Origin: Microbacterium sp. YJN-G
Lineage (GTDB): Bacteria; Actinomycetota; Actinomycetes; Actinomycetales; Microbacteriaceae
Direction: 5' to 3'
DNA: 64,000 bases
Assembly: GCF_015040615.1 (NCBI RefSeq)
Contig: NZ_CP060402.1
Location: 186,001 to 250,000 of the forward strand
The notes under the pieces are model-generated. The model searched no databases. It was given only the letters and a program-made list of their open reading frames with translations, and had not been told where the DNA came from. Below are positions 8,381-17,400 of this stretch, piece by piece (the first letter of the stretch is position 1; each line of letters begins with the position of its first letter). The position numbers and the translations under genes are program-made.

Positions 8381-8989
8381 TGCGCGTGTGACCGCGCGGC
8401 CCGCCTCGTCGAGCGCGTTCTCGAGATCGGCGACGACGGATGCAGGCAGCGTGCCACCGCGTGCGACGTGGGTGCGCAGATCCGTGCGCACCTGCGCACG
8501 GAAGGCGTTGAGCGCGGCATCCGCCCGCTGCAGCTGCTCGCGGCCGGCGACGCGCTCATCGCTCATCCCCTCGGCGCGCGAGCGCGCCTTGGCGGCCTTC
8601 TTCTCCTCCTGAGCGGCGGTGGCGAGGTCGGCGCGCAGGCTTCGCATGGCCTCCTTCACGCTCTGGCGCACCTCGGAGGCGATCAGGCGCACCGAGTCGG
8701 CGAGACCCTCCTCGATGCCGACGAGGTCGTCCTGACGGGCGGTGAGCTCGGCGCGTCCGGCATCCGTGATGGCGTAGATCGTGGTGCGGCCGTCGACGGT
8801 CTTGGTGACCAGGCCCTCCTCCTCGAGCTTCGCCAGGCGCGGATAGATGGTGCCGGCGCTGGGCGTGTAGGTGCCGCCGGTACGGTCGGTGAGCGCCTGG
8901 ATGATCCCGTAGCCGTGCTGCGGTGCCTCGTTCAGCAGCGCGAGCAGGTACAGGCGCAGGTCGCCGTGCGAGAAGACGGCCGGACTCAT
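8360..8989 (-). CDS. PadR family transcriptional regulator
   Basis: A 209-residue regulator with the PadR winged helix at residues ~8-85 (LLALLNEAPQHGYGIIQALTDRTGG, TPSAGTIYPRLAKLEEEGLVTKT) followed by a long Ala/Arg/Glu-rich helical region (residues ~95-190) for dimerisation. The start ATG at 8989 overlaps the stop of the upstream DUF4097 gene (ATGA), so both are made from one message. A 42-bp palindrome at 9860-9901 upstream of that operon is the likely autoregulatory operator. PadR proteins usually repress until a ligand binds; the ligand is unknown. Confidence 0.93.
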   Translation of the reverse strand: MSPAVFSHGDLRLYLLALLNEAPQHGYGIIQALTDRTGGTYTPSAGTIYPRLAKLEEEGLVTKTVDGRTTIYAITDAGRAELTARQDDLVGIEEGLADSVRLIASEVRQSVKEAMRSLRADLATAAQEEKKAAKARSRAEGMSDERVAGREQLQRADAALNAFRAQVRTDLRTHVARGGTLPASVVADLENALDEAGRAVTRALAAPPQ

Positions 8990-9831
8990 GCCTCCTCCTC
9001 CCACTCCGCGTCGTCGGCGACCGACACCTGCGGGCGGCGCAGCACGGTGATGCCGCCGGAGACGGTGTTGGCGCGCACGTCGACGAAGCTGCCGGCGAGC
9101 TCGCCCATCTGCCCGGTCCAGCTGCTGGGTCCGCCGCTGGAGCGCTCGATGCCGTCGATGAGCAGCTTGCCGCTCATGCTGCGCAGCACGTAGTTGGCGG
9201 GCAGGGTCTCGTCGAGCCGCACGGTCACGGCACCCGAGACGGTGTTGAGGTTGGTCGTGTTCATGTCGCCGATGGCGTCGACGAGGATCGAGCCAGAGAC
9301 GGTGTCGACGGTCGCCTTGCGCAGCGTGCCGGTCACGGCCACGTCGCCCGAGACGCTGTTGGCGTTCACCGAGCCGACCAGGCCGCGGATCTGTACGTCC
9401 CCCGAGACGGAGTTGGCGGTGAGGTCGCCGGTCACGCCGTCGGCGATGATGTCGCCCGAGACGGTATTGAGCCGCAGATCGTTGCGGATGCCGGAGACGA
9501 GCGCGCCCGCGCTCACGACGCCGAGCGTCAGGGCGATGCCGCGCGGCACGGCGATGCTGATCTCGGCCTTGGGGCCGCCCGCACCGAAATTGCGGAACAC
9601 CTCGAGGAAGTTGTCCCAGCCGATCTGCGGGTGGTCGATCTCGACCTCCGTGCCGTCGGACTCGATGCGCAGGTCCTTGGTGGTGACCCCGTGCACCTCG
9701 ATGCGGATGCCGGGTTCGTCGTGTGCGATCACATCGACCTGTCCACCCACGAGCCCGACCTTGAGCCGGGACGCGGATGCGATGTCGATGACGCGTTCCT
9801 CGCCCGGGGCGATGAGCCACTTCTCGGTCAT
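8986..9831 (-). CDS. DUF4097 family beta-repeat protein
   Basis: A 281-residue protein of short beta-strand repeats with recurring V-SGD/NTVSG motifs (LNTVSGDIIADGV, NSVSGDVQIRG, DTVSGSILVDAI, NTVSGAVTVRL), predicting a beta-solenoid like other DUF4097 proteins. It has no signal peptide or membrane segment, so it is probably cytoplasmic. The ATG at 9831 has an AGGAAG site. DUF4097 genes are often coupled to PadR or envelope-stress regulators, as seen here by the ATGA overlap, but no activity is established. Confidence 0.9.
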   Translation of the reverse strand: MTEKWLIAPGEERVIDIASASRLKVGLVGGQVDVIAHDEPGIRIEVHGVTTKDLRIESDGTEVEIDHPQIGWDNFLEVFRNFGAGGPKAEISIAVPRGIALTLGVVSAGALVSGIRNDLRLNTVSGDIIADGVTGDLTANSVSGDVQIRGLVGSVNANSVSGDVAVTGTLRKATVDTVSGSILVDAIGDMNTTNLNTVSGAVTVRLDETLPANYVLRSMSGKLLIDGIERSSGGPSSWTGQMGELAGSFVDVRANTVSGGITVLRRPQVSVADDAEWEEEA

Positions 9832-9859
9832 GTCGTTCTCTTCCTGATCGGAGCGATAT

Positions 9860-9901
9860 CGAGATATATCGCGTGTTGCGAGCGTAACACGATATATCTC
9901 G
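9860..9901. promoter_or_regulatory. Palindromic operator upstream of DUF4097-padR
   Basis: Perfect 12-nt arms CGAGATATATCG (9860-9871) and CGATATATCTCG (9890-9901) flank an 18-nt centre that itself holds GTGTT...AACAC. It lies 29 nt upstream of the DUF4097 start, in its promoter region. The AT-rich palindrome in GC-rich DNA next to a PadR gene suggests the PadR binding site. Confidence 0.75.
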
Positions 9902-9939
9902 AGTTTGTCCTGCGTTCGGGAAGATCTCAGGATTCGCGC

Positions 9940-9970
9940 TTGACCTTGACGCGACGTCAACTTCTAGCGT
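9940..9970 (+). promoter_or_regulatory. MerR-type promoter with 19-bp spacer
   Basis: A -35 TTGACC (9940-9945) and a -10 TAGCGT (9965-9970) are separated by exactly 19 bp, the over-long spacing typical of promoters twisted open by MerR proteins. The spacer contains the inverted repeat TTGACG-CGA-CGTCAA (9946-9960). It drives the MerR-family gene starting at 10008, so autoregulation is likely. Confidence 0.8.
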
Positions 9971-10007
9971 GGAACTCATCGACGAACGCGAGACGGAGGA
10001 GGACGTC

Positions 10008-10772
10008 ATGGACTGGTCGATCCAGGAGATCGCCCGGCTCGCCGGCACCACCAGCCGGACGCTGCGCCACTACGACGACATCGGCCTGCTGGCGCCCTCT
10101 CGCGTCGCAGCCAACGGCTACCGGCACTACGACCAGGCGGCGCTCGTGCGCCTGCAGCGCATCCTGCTGCTGCGTGAGCTCGGCCTCGGCCTGCCGCAGA
10201 TCACCCAGGTGATCGACCGTGAGCACAGCGAGGCCTCGGCTCTCGAGACGCACCTGGCCTGGCTGCGCCAGCAGCAGCAGCGCCTCACACGGCAGATCGC
10301 GTCCGTCGAATCCACCATCACCGCATTGAGAGAAGGAGAGGGTCTGATGGCAGAGAACATGTTCGACGGGTTCGACCACACGCAGTACAAGGACGAGGTC
10401 GAGCAGCGCTGGGGTGAGCAGGCGTACGCCGACGGCGACGCCTGGTGGCGCGGCCTGAGCGCCGACGAGCGCAGCGCCTGGCAGCAGCGTGTGGCCGACT
10501 TGAACCACGACTGGGCCGCCGCCACCGAGAGCGGCGTCGACCCGGCATCCGAGGCGGCGCAGGCGCTCGCCGCGCGTCACGTCGAGTGGCTGCGCGGCAT
10601 CCCGGGCACCCCGGCCGCGTCCGGTGACATCAAGGGGTACGTCCTCGGGCTCGGCGAGATGTACGCCGCCGACCCACGCTTCGCCGCGAACTACGCCACG
10701 AGCCAGGGTGGAGCCGCCGGCGCGGAGTTCGTCCGCGACGCGCTGCGGATCTACGCCGAGGCCAACCTGTAG
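10008..10772 (+). CDS. MerR family regulator with TipA-S domain
   Basis: A 254-residue regulator: MerR winged helix (MDWSIQEIARLAGTTSRTLRHYDDIGLL, residues 1-70), coiled coil with QQQQRLTRQIASVESTI (to ~115) and a C-terminal TipAS ligand domain (residues ~120-254, FDHTQYKDEVEQRWG...). TipAL of Streptomyces activates its own promoter on binding thiopeptides. This protein contains no cysteine, so it cannot trap a thiopeptide covalently as TipAS Cys214 does; binding would be reversible. The start at 10008 has a GGAGGAGG site; earlier in-frame codons lie inside the promoter. Confidence 0.92.
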   Translation: MDWSIQEIARLAGTTSRTLRHYDDIGLLAPSRVAANGYRHYDQAALVRLQRILLLRELGLGLPQITQVIDREHSEASALETHLAWLRQQQQRLTRQIASVESTITALREGEGLMAENMFDGFDHTQYKDEVEQRWGEQAYADGDAWWRGLSADERSAWQQRVADLNHDWAAATESGVDPASEAAQALAARHVEWLRGIPGTPAASGDIKGYVLGLGEMYAADPRFAANYATSQGGAAGAEFVRDALRIYAEANL

Positions 10773-10778
10773 GCGCGA

Positions 10779-10827
10779 CCCTTCGAGAGCCTCAGGCACC
10801 CGGGCTGGGTTGCTGAGGCTCTCGAAG
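10779..10827. repeat. Dispersed repeat locus 3, inverted pair
   Basis: The 15-mer CTTCGAGAGCCTCAG (10781-10795) and its exact reverse complement (10813-10827) form a hairpin with a 17-nt loop, seven bases after the MerR stop codon. This arrangement would work as a transcription terminator; it is the same repeat family as at 5826-5942 and 7362-7455. Confidence 0.8.
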
Positions 10828-10870
10828 CATCCCGGCCGAGCCGCACACCGCCGGGTAGTCTGGCTGGACG

Positions 10871-12253
10871 ATGAGCATCACTCGCCGCACTCTGCTCCTC
10901 GGCGCCGGCACCGGTGCCGTCGCGGTGCTTCTCGCCGCCTGCACGCCCGAGCCGCCGGCGCCCGTCCCCACGCGCACGACGCCCCGGCCCCGGCCCAGCG
11001 CGCCGTCGCAGATCCCGGCCCCGCCGGGCTGGGCGCGCAGCACCTGGTCGGCCGATCCGTATTCGTTCGGCGCGACCAGCTACCTGCCGGCCGGATCCGA
11101 CCCGACGCACCGTGAAGCGCTGGCCGAGTCGGTGCTCGACCGGCTGTTCTTCGCAGGCGAGGCGGTCGACACCGCCCACCCCGGCACAGTGCTCGGCGCC
11201 GTCGACTCCGGACTCAGCGCCGCCTTCGCGGTGAGCACAGTCGCCGCCCCCGACGACCGGGTGGCGGTGATCGGCGCCGGTGCGGCCGGCGTCGTCGCCG
11301 CACGGATGCTCGCGGATGCCGGGCACGAGGTCACCATCTTCGAGGCGCGCGAGCACTCGGGCGGACGCATCCTCAGCCAGACCGGCGACGAGTGGCCGAT
11401 CCCTGCCCAGCTGGGCGCTTGGCTCATCGACGAGGAGCAGGTCGCCGCACTGAACGACCGTCTGGCCTCACTGGGCGAGAGCACGCTCGTCTTCGACACG
11501 GCCACCGGATGGACCGAAGACGGCGCGACAGACACGGTCTCGGGCGAGCCGATCGCGCAGGCCGTCGAGAAAGCGCAGACCCTGCCCGCCGACGTCCCTC
11601 TCGCCGAGGCGCTCGAGCACAACGGCGCCGACCTCGAGGATCCCGCGCTCGCCGCGGCGCTGGCCTGGCTCTCGGCCACCACGGGCGCCGACCCGGCCCG
11701 GGCATCCAGCTGGTACCCGCCCGCGTTCGCACCCGACCGGCTCACTGGCCTGACCGACGACCTCAGCGCCTTCTTCGACGATCACCTCGCCGGGCTCGAG
11801 GTCACCCTCGCCTCACCCGTCGTGCGCATCGCCTACGACGACGCCGGGGTCAGCCTGCGGATGGGAACGGGCGAGGCGCTGTCATTCCACCGCGTCGTCG
11901 TCACCGTCCCGCTGGGCGTGCTGCAGCAGCAGGGCATCGAGTTCGCACCGCAGCTGCCGTTCTCGCACCGCGGTGCGATCGCCGCGCTGGCGCCGGGCTT
12001 CATCGAGACGGTATGGATGCGGTTCGACGAGCCGTTCTGGGACGCCGAGGCACCCATCTGGCACGTGATCGGCGGCGACGGGCTCATCCGCACCTGGATC
12101 AACCTCATGCCCTCGACCGGCGAACCGGTGCTCGTCGGCATCGTCGGCGGAGCCGAGGCCGAGCAGTTCGCCGCGCTCAGCGATCGCGAGGCGCGCGCCG
12201 CAGCACGTCAGTCACTCGTCTTCTTCGCACCTCGTGACGAGGACGAGAGCTGA
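10871..12253 (+). CDS. Exported FAD amine oxidase-like lipoprotein, circularly permuted order
   Basis: A 460-residue protein with a twin-arginine/lipobox N-terminus (ITRRTLLLGAG...LLAAC) and a Pro/Arg/Thr linker. Residues ~55-118 (TWSADPYSFGATSYLPAG...RLFFAGEA...LGAVDSGLSAA) match what is normally the C-terminal end of flavin amine oxidases. Only then comes the FAD Rossmann motif VAVIGAGAAGVVAARML (~residue 135) with EAREHSGGRI, and the protein ends (QSLVFFAP) just where that missing segment would normally begin. So it has most of the fold in permuted order. Leaderless start: TAGTCT at 10856-10861. Its 3' end overlaps the convergent Pr6Pr gene by 77 nt. Substrate unknown; probably on the outer face of the membrane. 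Confidence 0.8.
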   Translation: MSITRRTLLLGAGTGAVAVLLAACTPEPPAPVPTRTTPRPRPSAPSQIPAPPGWARSTWSADPYSFGATSYLPAGSDPTHREALAESVLDRLFFAGEAVDTAHPGTVLGAVDSGLSAAFAVSTVAAPDDRVAVIGAGAAGVVAARMLADAGHEVTIFEAREHSGGRILSQTGDEWPIPAQLGAWLIDEEQVAALNDRLASLGESTLVFDTATGWTEDGATDTVSGEPIAQAVEKAQTLPADVPLAEALEHNGADLEDPALAAALAWLSATTGADPARASSWYPPAFAPDRLTGLTDDLSAFFDDHLAGLEVTLASPVVRIAYDDAGVSLRMGTGEALSFHRVVVTVPLGVLQQQGIEFAPQLPFSHRGAIAALAPGFIETVWMRFDEPFWDAEAPIWHVIGGDGLIRTWINLMPSTGEPVLVGIVGGAEAEQFAALSDREARAAARQSLVFFAPRDEDES

Positions 12254-12893
12254 GCTCACCCCACGGGAACACGGTCACCCGGTGGTGGCTCAGCAGCACG
12301 AGCACCGAGGCGACCGCAGCGAAGATCGACAGGGCCATCGCGCACGACAGTGCCATCTCGAGCGGCCCGGACACCTGCCTGGGGTCGAGGAAGTAGTACG
12401 GGTACCAGCCGATGATGCCGCCCCGCCAGATCGTGAACACGCCCCAGATCACCGGATAGAGCAGCACGAACGGCACCATCCGCCAAGATGCCTCGCGTCG
12501 GCCGGGGCCGATCAGCCACGAGATCACGGCGAGGGCGGGCAGCACGTAGTGCAGCACGACATCCGACCAGGGCACGGTGATGGGGATGCCGCGCAGCCCC
12601 GCCTGCCAGACGATGATCGAGAACGCCAGCCCGGCGGTGACCGTCCAGCTGATCACGAGCGCGCGGGCGGTCGTCAGCCAGACCGGATCCTCGGCGCGCA
12701 GGAAGGCCGTGATCCCCGCCACGATCGCCAGCAGCGCGAACGCGATGTTCGACTGGATGGTCAGGTACGCGAAGAAGTTGTCGCTCGCGAGGGTCTGCGA
12801 ACCCATGCCCCACAGCATCCGGTGCGCGAGGGACACGATGCAGACGGCCGCGGCGAGCAGCCGCGACCATCCGAAGATCGTTCTCGTCAGCAC
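12177..12893 (-). CDS. Pr6Pr family membrane protein
   Basis: About 238 residues with six hydrophobic segments (for example FFAYLTIQSNIAFALLAIVAGI and VVLHYVLPALAVISWLIG) and conserved Pro/His/Trp positions (VPWSDVVLHYVLP, YPYYFLDP) that define the Pr6Pr family of unknown function. I use the GTG at 12893, which follows CAGGAGG by about 11 nt; codons further upstream belong to the divergent crcB promoter region. The basic C-terminal tail (RPRHEVRRRRVTDVLRR) is encoded antisense to the end of the amine oxidase-like gene. Confidence 0.85.
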   Translation of the reverse strand: MLTRTIFGWSRLLAAAVCIVSLAHRMLWGMGSQTLASDNFFAYLTIQSNIAFALLAIVAGITAFLRAEDPVWLTTARALVISWTVTAGLAFSIIVWQAGLRGIPITVPWSDVVLHYVLPALAVISWLIGPGRREASWRMVPFVLLYPVIWGVFTIWRGGIIGWYPYYFLDPRQVSGPLEMALSCAMALSIFAAVASVLVLLSHHRVTVFPWGELSSRPRHEVRRRRVTDVLRRAPRDR

Positions 12894-13005
12894 GCGGGCG
12901 TCGTCCTCCTGGCGGGTGCGCTCGTTCGGGTGGAGCGGCAGCCGTGCACCGAGTCTACGTAACCCCTCCGAAGGCGGGCGGGGCGCCGCGACTAGAGTGA
13001 CGCTG

Positions 13006-13398
13006 GTGAGCACGAGTACCCCCGCCCGTACCCCGGCGCGCGTCGTGCTGCGCCGGGCGGCGCTCGCGGCCCTGGGCGGGACGCTGGGCACGGCGGCCCG
13101 GCTGGGGCTGGGGATGCTGATCCCGGATGCTGCGCTCGGCGTGCTCGCCGCGAACCTCGTCGGCGCGCTGCTGCTCGGCATCCTCACCGCCCGCCTGCCC
13201 GCCCCGGACCTGCGGATCCTGCTGGGCACAGGCCTGCTGGGCGGCTTCACCACCTACAGCGCGTTCACGGTCGACGCGGTCGGGCTGTGGGGCGCGTCGC
13301 CGGTGATGGCCGCCGGCTACGTCGTGGTGAGCATCGCCGGCGGCCTCGCCGCCGCGGCACTCGGACTGCGCCTCGGCCGGAAGCGGGCCGCGGCATGA
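13006..13398 (+). CDS. crcB: Fluoride channel CrcB/Fluc, subunit 1
   Basis: A 130-residue protein with four membrane segments. CrcB marks are GGTLGTAARLGL, LAANLVGALLLGIL and LLGGFTTYSAFTVDAV (the pore Phe and Na+ site loop). Fluc channels are dual-topology dimers that let fluoride leave the cytoplasm. Two adjacent, different crcB genes usually make a heterodimer of opposite topologies. I choose GTG 13006 because TAGAGT (12993-12998) lies 7 nt upstream (leaderless). The stop overlaps the next gene's ATG. I see no fluoride riboswitch in front. Confidence 0.93.
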   Translation: MSTSTPARTPARVVLRRAALAALGGTLGTAARLGLGMLIPDAALGVLAANLVGALLLGILTARLPAPDLRILLGTGLLGGFTTYSAFTVDAVGLWGASPVMAAGYVVVSIAGGLAAAALGLRLGRKRAAA

Positions 13399-13754
13399 GC
13401 CCGGTCGTGTTCCTGCTGGCGGCCGCCTGCGGCGGCCTGGGCGCGGCGACCCGCTACCTCGTCGATCTCGGCATCGCCCGGCTGACGGGCACGCGCTTCC
13501 CCTGGGGTGTGATGGTCATCAACGTCACCGGGTCGCTCGCCCTGGGGGTCGTGGTCGGGATGCTGCCCGGCGTCGTCTTCGTCGCCGGTGCCGGGTTCCT
13601 CGGCGGGTACACGACGTTCAGCACCGCGATGATCGATGCGGTCGCGCTGTGGCGCGACGGCGAGCGGCGTGCATCCGCCGCCTACGCGGCAGGGATGCTG
13701 CTGGCCGGCATCGCCGCAGCCGCCCTCGGGCTCGCGCTGTCCTCTGCCCTCTGA
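13395..13754 (+). CDS. crcB: Fluoride channel CrcB/Fluc, subunit 2
   Basis: A 119-residue partner of the preceding channel protein, four membrane segments, with GLGAATRYLVDLGIAR, GVMVINVTGSLALGVVVG and FLGGYTTFSTAMIDAVAL. The ATG at 13395 overlaps the upstream stop (ATGA). It lacks the basic N-terminal extension of subunit 1, which fits opposite insertion of the two chains. The stop at 13754 is followed by 90 nt before the TetR gene. Confidence 0.94.
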   Translation: MSPVVFLLAAACGGLGAATRYLVDLGIARLTGTRFPWGVMVINVTGSLALGVVVGMLPGVVFVAGAGFLGGYTTFSTAMIDAVALWRDGERRASAAYAAGMLLAGIAAAALGLALSSAL

Positions 13755-13814
13755 GTTCGGCTGCCGGGACCCCGTCACCCGGGCAGGGTTCCCAGCGTGC
13801 TCCTAGCGCGATCA

Positions 13815-13828
13815 TGTACAGATGTACA
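13815..13828. promoter_or_regulatory. Twin TGTACA operator upstream of tetR
   Basis: The palindrome TGTACA occurs at 13815-13820 and again at 13823-13828, 17-30 nt before the TetR-family start codon at 13845. Its position over the likely transcription start suggests an autoregulatory TetR site. Confidence 0.55.
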
Positions 13829-13844
13829 GAAGGGGGAGGTGGGG

Positions 13845-14423
13845 ATGCCGGATGCTGTTCAGCGCCGCAGGCGTGATCCCGAAGCGCGTCGCCGCGCGAT
13901 CATCTCCGCCGCCGCCGAGCTGATCGTCGAGTCCGGCTCCGAGGCCCTCACGCACCGCAAGGTCGCCGCCCGCGCCGGCGTGCCGCTCGGGGCGACCACG
14001 CAGTACTTCGAGACGCTCGACGACCTGCGCACGGCCGCGCTGCGCGCGCTCGCCGACGAGGTCGACGCCCGGCTCGACGGCATCCGCACCGCCCTCGCCG
14101 AACGCGGCGCGACGGCCGCCGTGCTCACCGACCTGCTCACCCGGCTCGCCGACGCCCACGCGATCGAAGCCGATCGCGCCGTCGTCACCGCAGCCGTCCA
14201 CGACCCGCAGCTGCGTGCGCTGGCCCGTGCCTCGTCGGCGCGCTTCGCCGGATTCCTCGCACCGGAGTACGGTCAGGAACGGGCCACCGCGGCTGCGATC
14301 TTCATCGACGGCATCCTGTGGCACTCCCACCTCAGCGACGAGCCACTGAGCCGCCGGCTCATCGAGACCGCCCTCGCCGGCATCCTCGGCGACGACACCC
14401 ACCAACCGCCTGCGAACGACTGA
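13845..14423 (+). CDS. TetR family regulator
   Basis: A 192-residue regulator with a standard N-terminal helix-turn-helix (ARRRAIISAAAELIVESGSEALTHRKVAARAGVPLGATTQYFETLDDL, residues ~12-60) and a helical ligand domain. The ATG at 13845 has GGGGGAGG in front. It lies 10 nt upstream of an RND exporter gene and behind a twin TGTACA site, so it probably represses its own operon until a substrate of the exporter binds. Confidence 0.92.
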   Translation: MPDAVQRRRRDPEARRRAIISAAAELIVESGSEALTHRKVAARAGVPLGATTQYFETLDDLRTAALRALADEVDARLDGIRTALAERGATAAVLTDLLTRLADAHAIEADRAVVTAAVHDPQLRALARASSARFAGFLAPEYGQERATAAAIFIDGILWHSHLSDEPLSRRLIETALAGILGDDTHQPPAND

Positions 14424-14433
14424 AACGAGAACC

Positions 14434-17400
14434 GTGTCGAATCTCTCCGTTCTGAGCCTGCGCAACCGCGCGCTGATCGCCCTCATCACGATCGTCGCCG
14501 CGGTGTTCGGCGGGCTGGCGCTGAACAACCTCAAGCAGGAGCTCATCCCCTCGCTCGAGCTGCCGGCGCTCGTGGTGATGACCAGCTACCCGGGCGCCTC
14601 GCCCGACGTCGTCGAGAACGACGTGTCCACCCCCATCGAGACCGCCATCCAGGGGGTGCCCGGCCTCGAATCCACCAGTGCCACGAGCACCACCAACGCC
14701 TCGATCGTGCAGGCGATGTTCACCTACGGCACCGATCTCGCCACCGCCGAGCAGAAGATGCAGCAGGCGATCAACCGCATCTCGGGTCAGCTGCCCGAGG
14801 ATGTCTCGCCGCAGGTGCTGAGCGTGTCGATCGACGACTTCCCCGTCATCCAGATCGCCGTCACCGGGCTCGGCGACGGTGAGAACGCGCAAGCCGAGCT
14901 CGAGAGCGTCGTGATCCCCGAGATCGAGGACGTCGACGGGGTCAACGCCGCCCAGCTGGTCGGCGGCGTCGGCCAGCGGGTCACGATCACCCCGGATGCC
15001 GCGAAGCTCGCGGCCGCAGGCGTCCCGGGCACCCAGGCCATCTCGCAGGCGCTGGCGCAGAACGGCATCCTCTTCCCCGGCGGCGACATCACCGAGGGCG
15101 ACGAGACCCTCACCGTGCAGACCGGCGCCAAGATCACCTCCGGCGACGAGATCGCCGCACTGCCGCTGGTCGGCACCGACGTCACCATCGGCGACGTCGC
15201 CACGGTCGCCCAGGAGAGCGACCCGGTCACCTCGATCTCACGGGTCGACGGGAAGGATGCCCTCTCGATCGCGGTGACCAAGCTGCCGGCAGCGAACACC
15301 GTCGAGGTCTCGCAGGGCGTGCTCGCGGTGCTCGACGACCTGCGCGAGACGTTCCCGGATGCCGAGTTCACGGTCATCTTCGACCAGGCCCCGTTCATCC
15401 AGCAGTCCATCGAGACGCTTGCGACCGAGGGGCTGCTGGGCCTCGCGTTCGCGGTGATCGTCATCCTCGTCTTCCTGCTGTCGATCCGCTCGACTCTGGT
15501 GACGGCGATCTCGATCCCGACCAGCGTGCTGGTCACCTTCATCGGGCTGCAGGCGTTCGGCTACTCGTTGAACGTGCTCACGCTGGGGGCGCTGACCATC
15601 GCGATCGGACGCGTGGTCGACGACTCGATCGTCGTGATCGAGAACATCAAGCGGCACTACGTGCAGGGTGCCGACAAGATGCGCGCGATCATCCTGGCCG
15701 TGCGCGAGGTGGCCGCCGCGATCACGGCATCCACCATCACGACCGTCGCCGTCTTCCTGCCGATCGTCTTCGTCGGCGACATGGTCGGCGAGCTGTTCCG
15801 GCCCTTCGCGATGACGGTGACGATCGCCATGACGGCGTCGCTGCTGGTCGCGCTGACCATCGTTCCGGTGCTGGCGTACTGGTTCCTGCGACCGGGCAAG
15901 CCGCTGCTCGATGCCGAGGGCCGCACGATCGACCCCGAGCATCCCGACGCCCCGCCGACACCGCTGCAGCGCGCCTACCGGCCGATCCTCGGCTGGACGC
16001 TCAAGCACTCGGCGACCACCGTCGTGCTCGCCATCCTCGTGCTCGCCGGGACCCTCGCGGCCGCACCGCTGATGAAGGTGAACTTCCTCAGCGACTCGGG
16101 CCAGAACACCATGACCGTCACGCAGGACCTCGGCCCGACGGCCAGCCTGCAGGCCAAGGCGGATGCCGCGGTCGAGGTCGAAGAGGCGCTGTCGCAGCTC
16201 GACGGCCTCGAGCACGTGCAGGCCTCGATCGGCTCCAGCGGATCAGCGCTCCGGGACGCCTTCTCGGGCGGCGCCGGAATCACCTACTCGATCCTCACCG
16301 AGGAGGGCGTCGACCAGGAGAAACTGCGCGCCGACGTGCAGGACGCGCTCGATGAGATCGAGGATGCCGGCGAGCTGAATGTCGCCTCCAGCGGAGGGTT
16401 CGGCAGCACCGACATCGAGATCACGGTGACGGCGCCGGATGCCGAGGCACTGCAGCAGGCCACCACCGACCTCGTCGCCGAGCTCGAGGGCCGCGACGGC
16501 ATCGGCAAGGTCACCGACAACCTCGCCGCATCGCTGCCCTACATCGGCGTGGTCGTCGACCGGGAGGCCGCCGCCGCGAGGGGGCTGTCGGAGGTGGCCG
16601 TGGGCCAGCTCGTCTCGAGCACCATGCGCCCGCAGCAGCTCGGCTCGGTCGAGATCGACGGCACCGCGCTGACCGTGTACCTCGCGGCATCCGAACCGCC
16701 GGCGACCGTGGATGCGCTGCGCGAGCTGGTGATCCCGACCGCCGCCGGGCCGATCCGCCTCGCCGACGTCGCGACGGTCGAGCAGCGGCAGGGGCCGACC
16801 TCGATCTCCACCGAGCAGGGCCGCCGCACGGCGACGGTCACCGTGCCGCCGGCATCCGACGACCTCGCCGTGGCCACGGCATCCGCGAATGCCGCACTCG
16901 ACGCGGTCGACCTGCCCGACGGCGCCCGCGCCGAGATCGGCGGCGTCGCGCAGCAGCAGGCAGACTCGTTCTCGCAGCTCGGGCTGGCGATGCTCGCCGC
17001 GATCCTCATCGTCTACGTCGTGATGGTCGCGACCTTCAAGTCGCTGCGCCAGCCGCTGCTGCTGCTCGTGTCGGTGCCGTTCGCGGCCACCGGTGCGATC
17101 CTGCTGCAGATCGCGACCGGGGTTCCGCTCGGCGTCGCCTCGCTGATCGGCGTGCTCATGCTGATCGGCATCGTGGTCACCAACGCGATCGTGCTCGTCG
17201 ACCTGGTCAACCAGTACCGCGAGAAGGGGCTCTCCACGCCCGAGGCTGTCATGGCCGGAGGCGAGAAGCGTCTGCGCCCCATCCTCATGACGGCGCTCGC
17301 GACGATCTTCGCGCTCACCCCGATGGCGCTCGGCATCACCGGGCACGGCGGGTTCATCTCGCAGCCGCTCGCGATCGTCGTGATCGGCGGTCTTGTGTCG

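Noticed and set aside
12984..13005. Fluoride riboswitch before crcB
   Set aside because: Promoter and start codon are only 7 nt apart, so there is no room for an aptamer.
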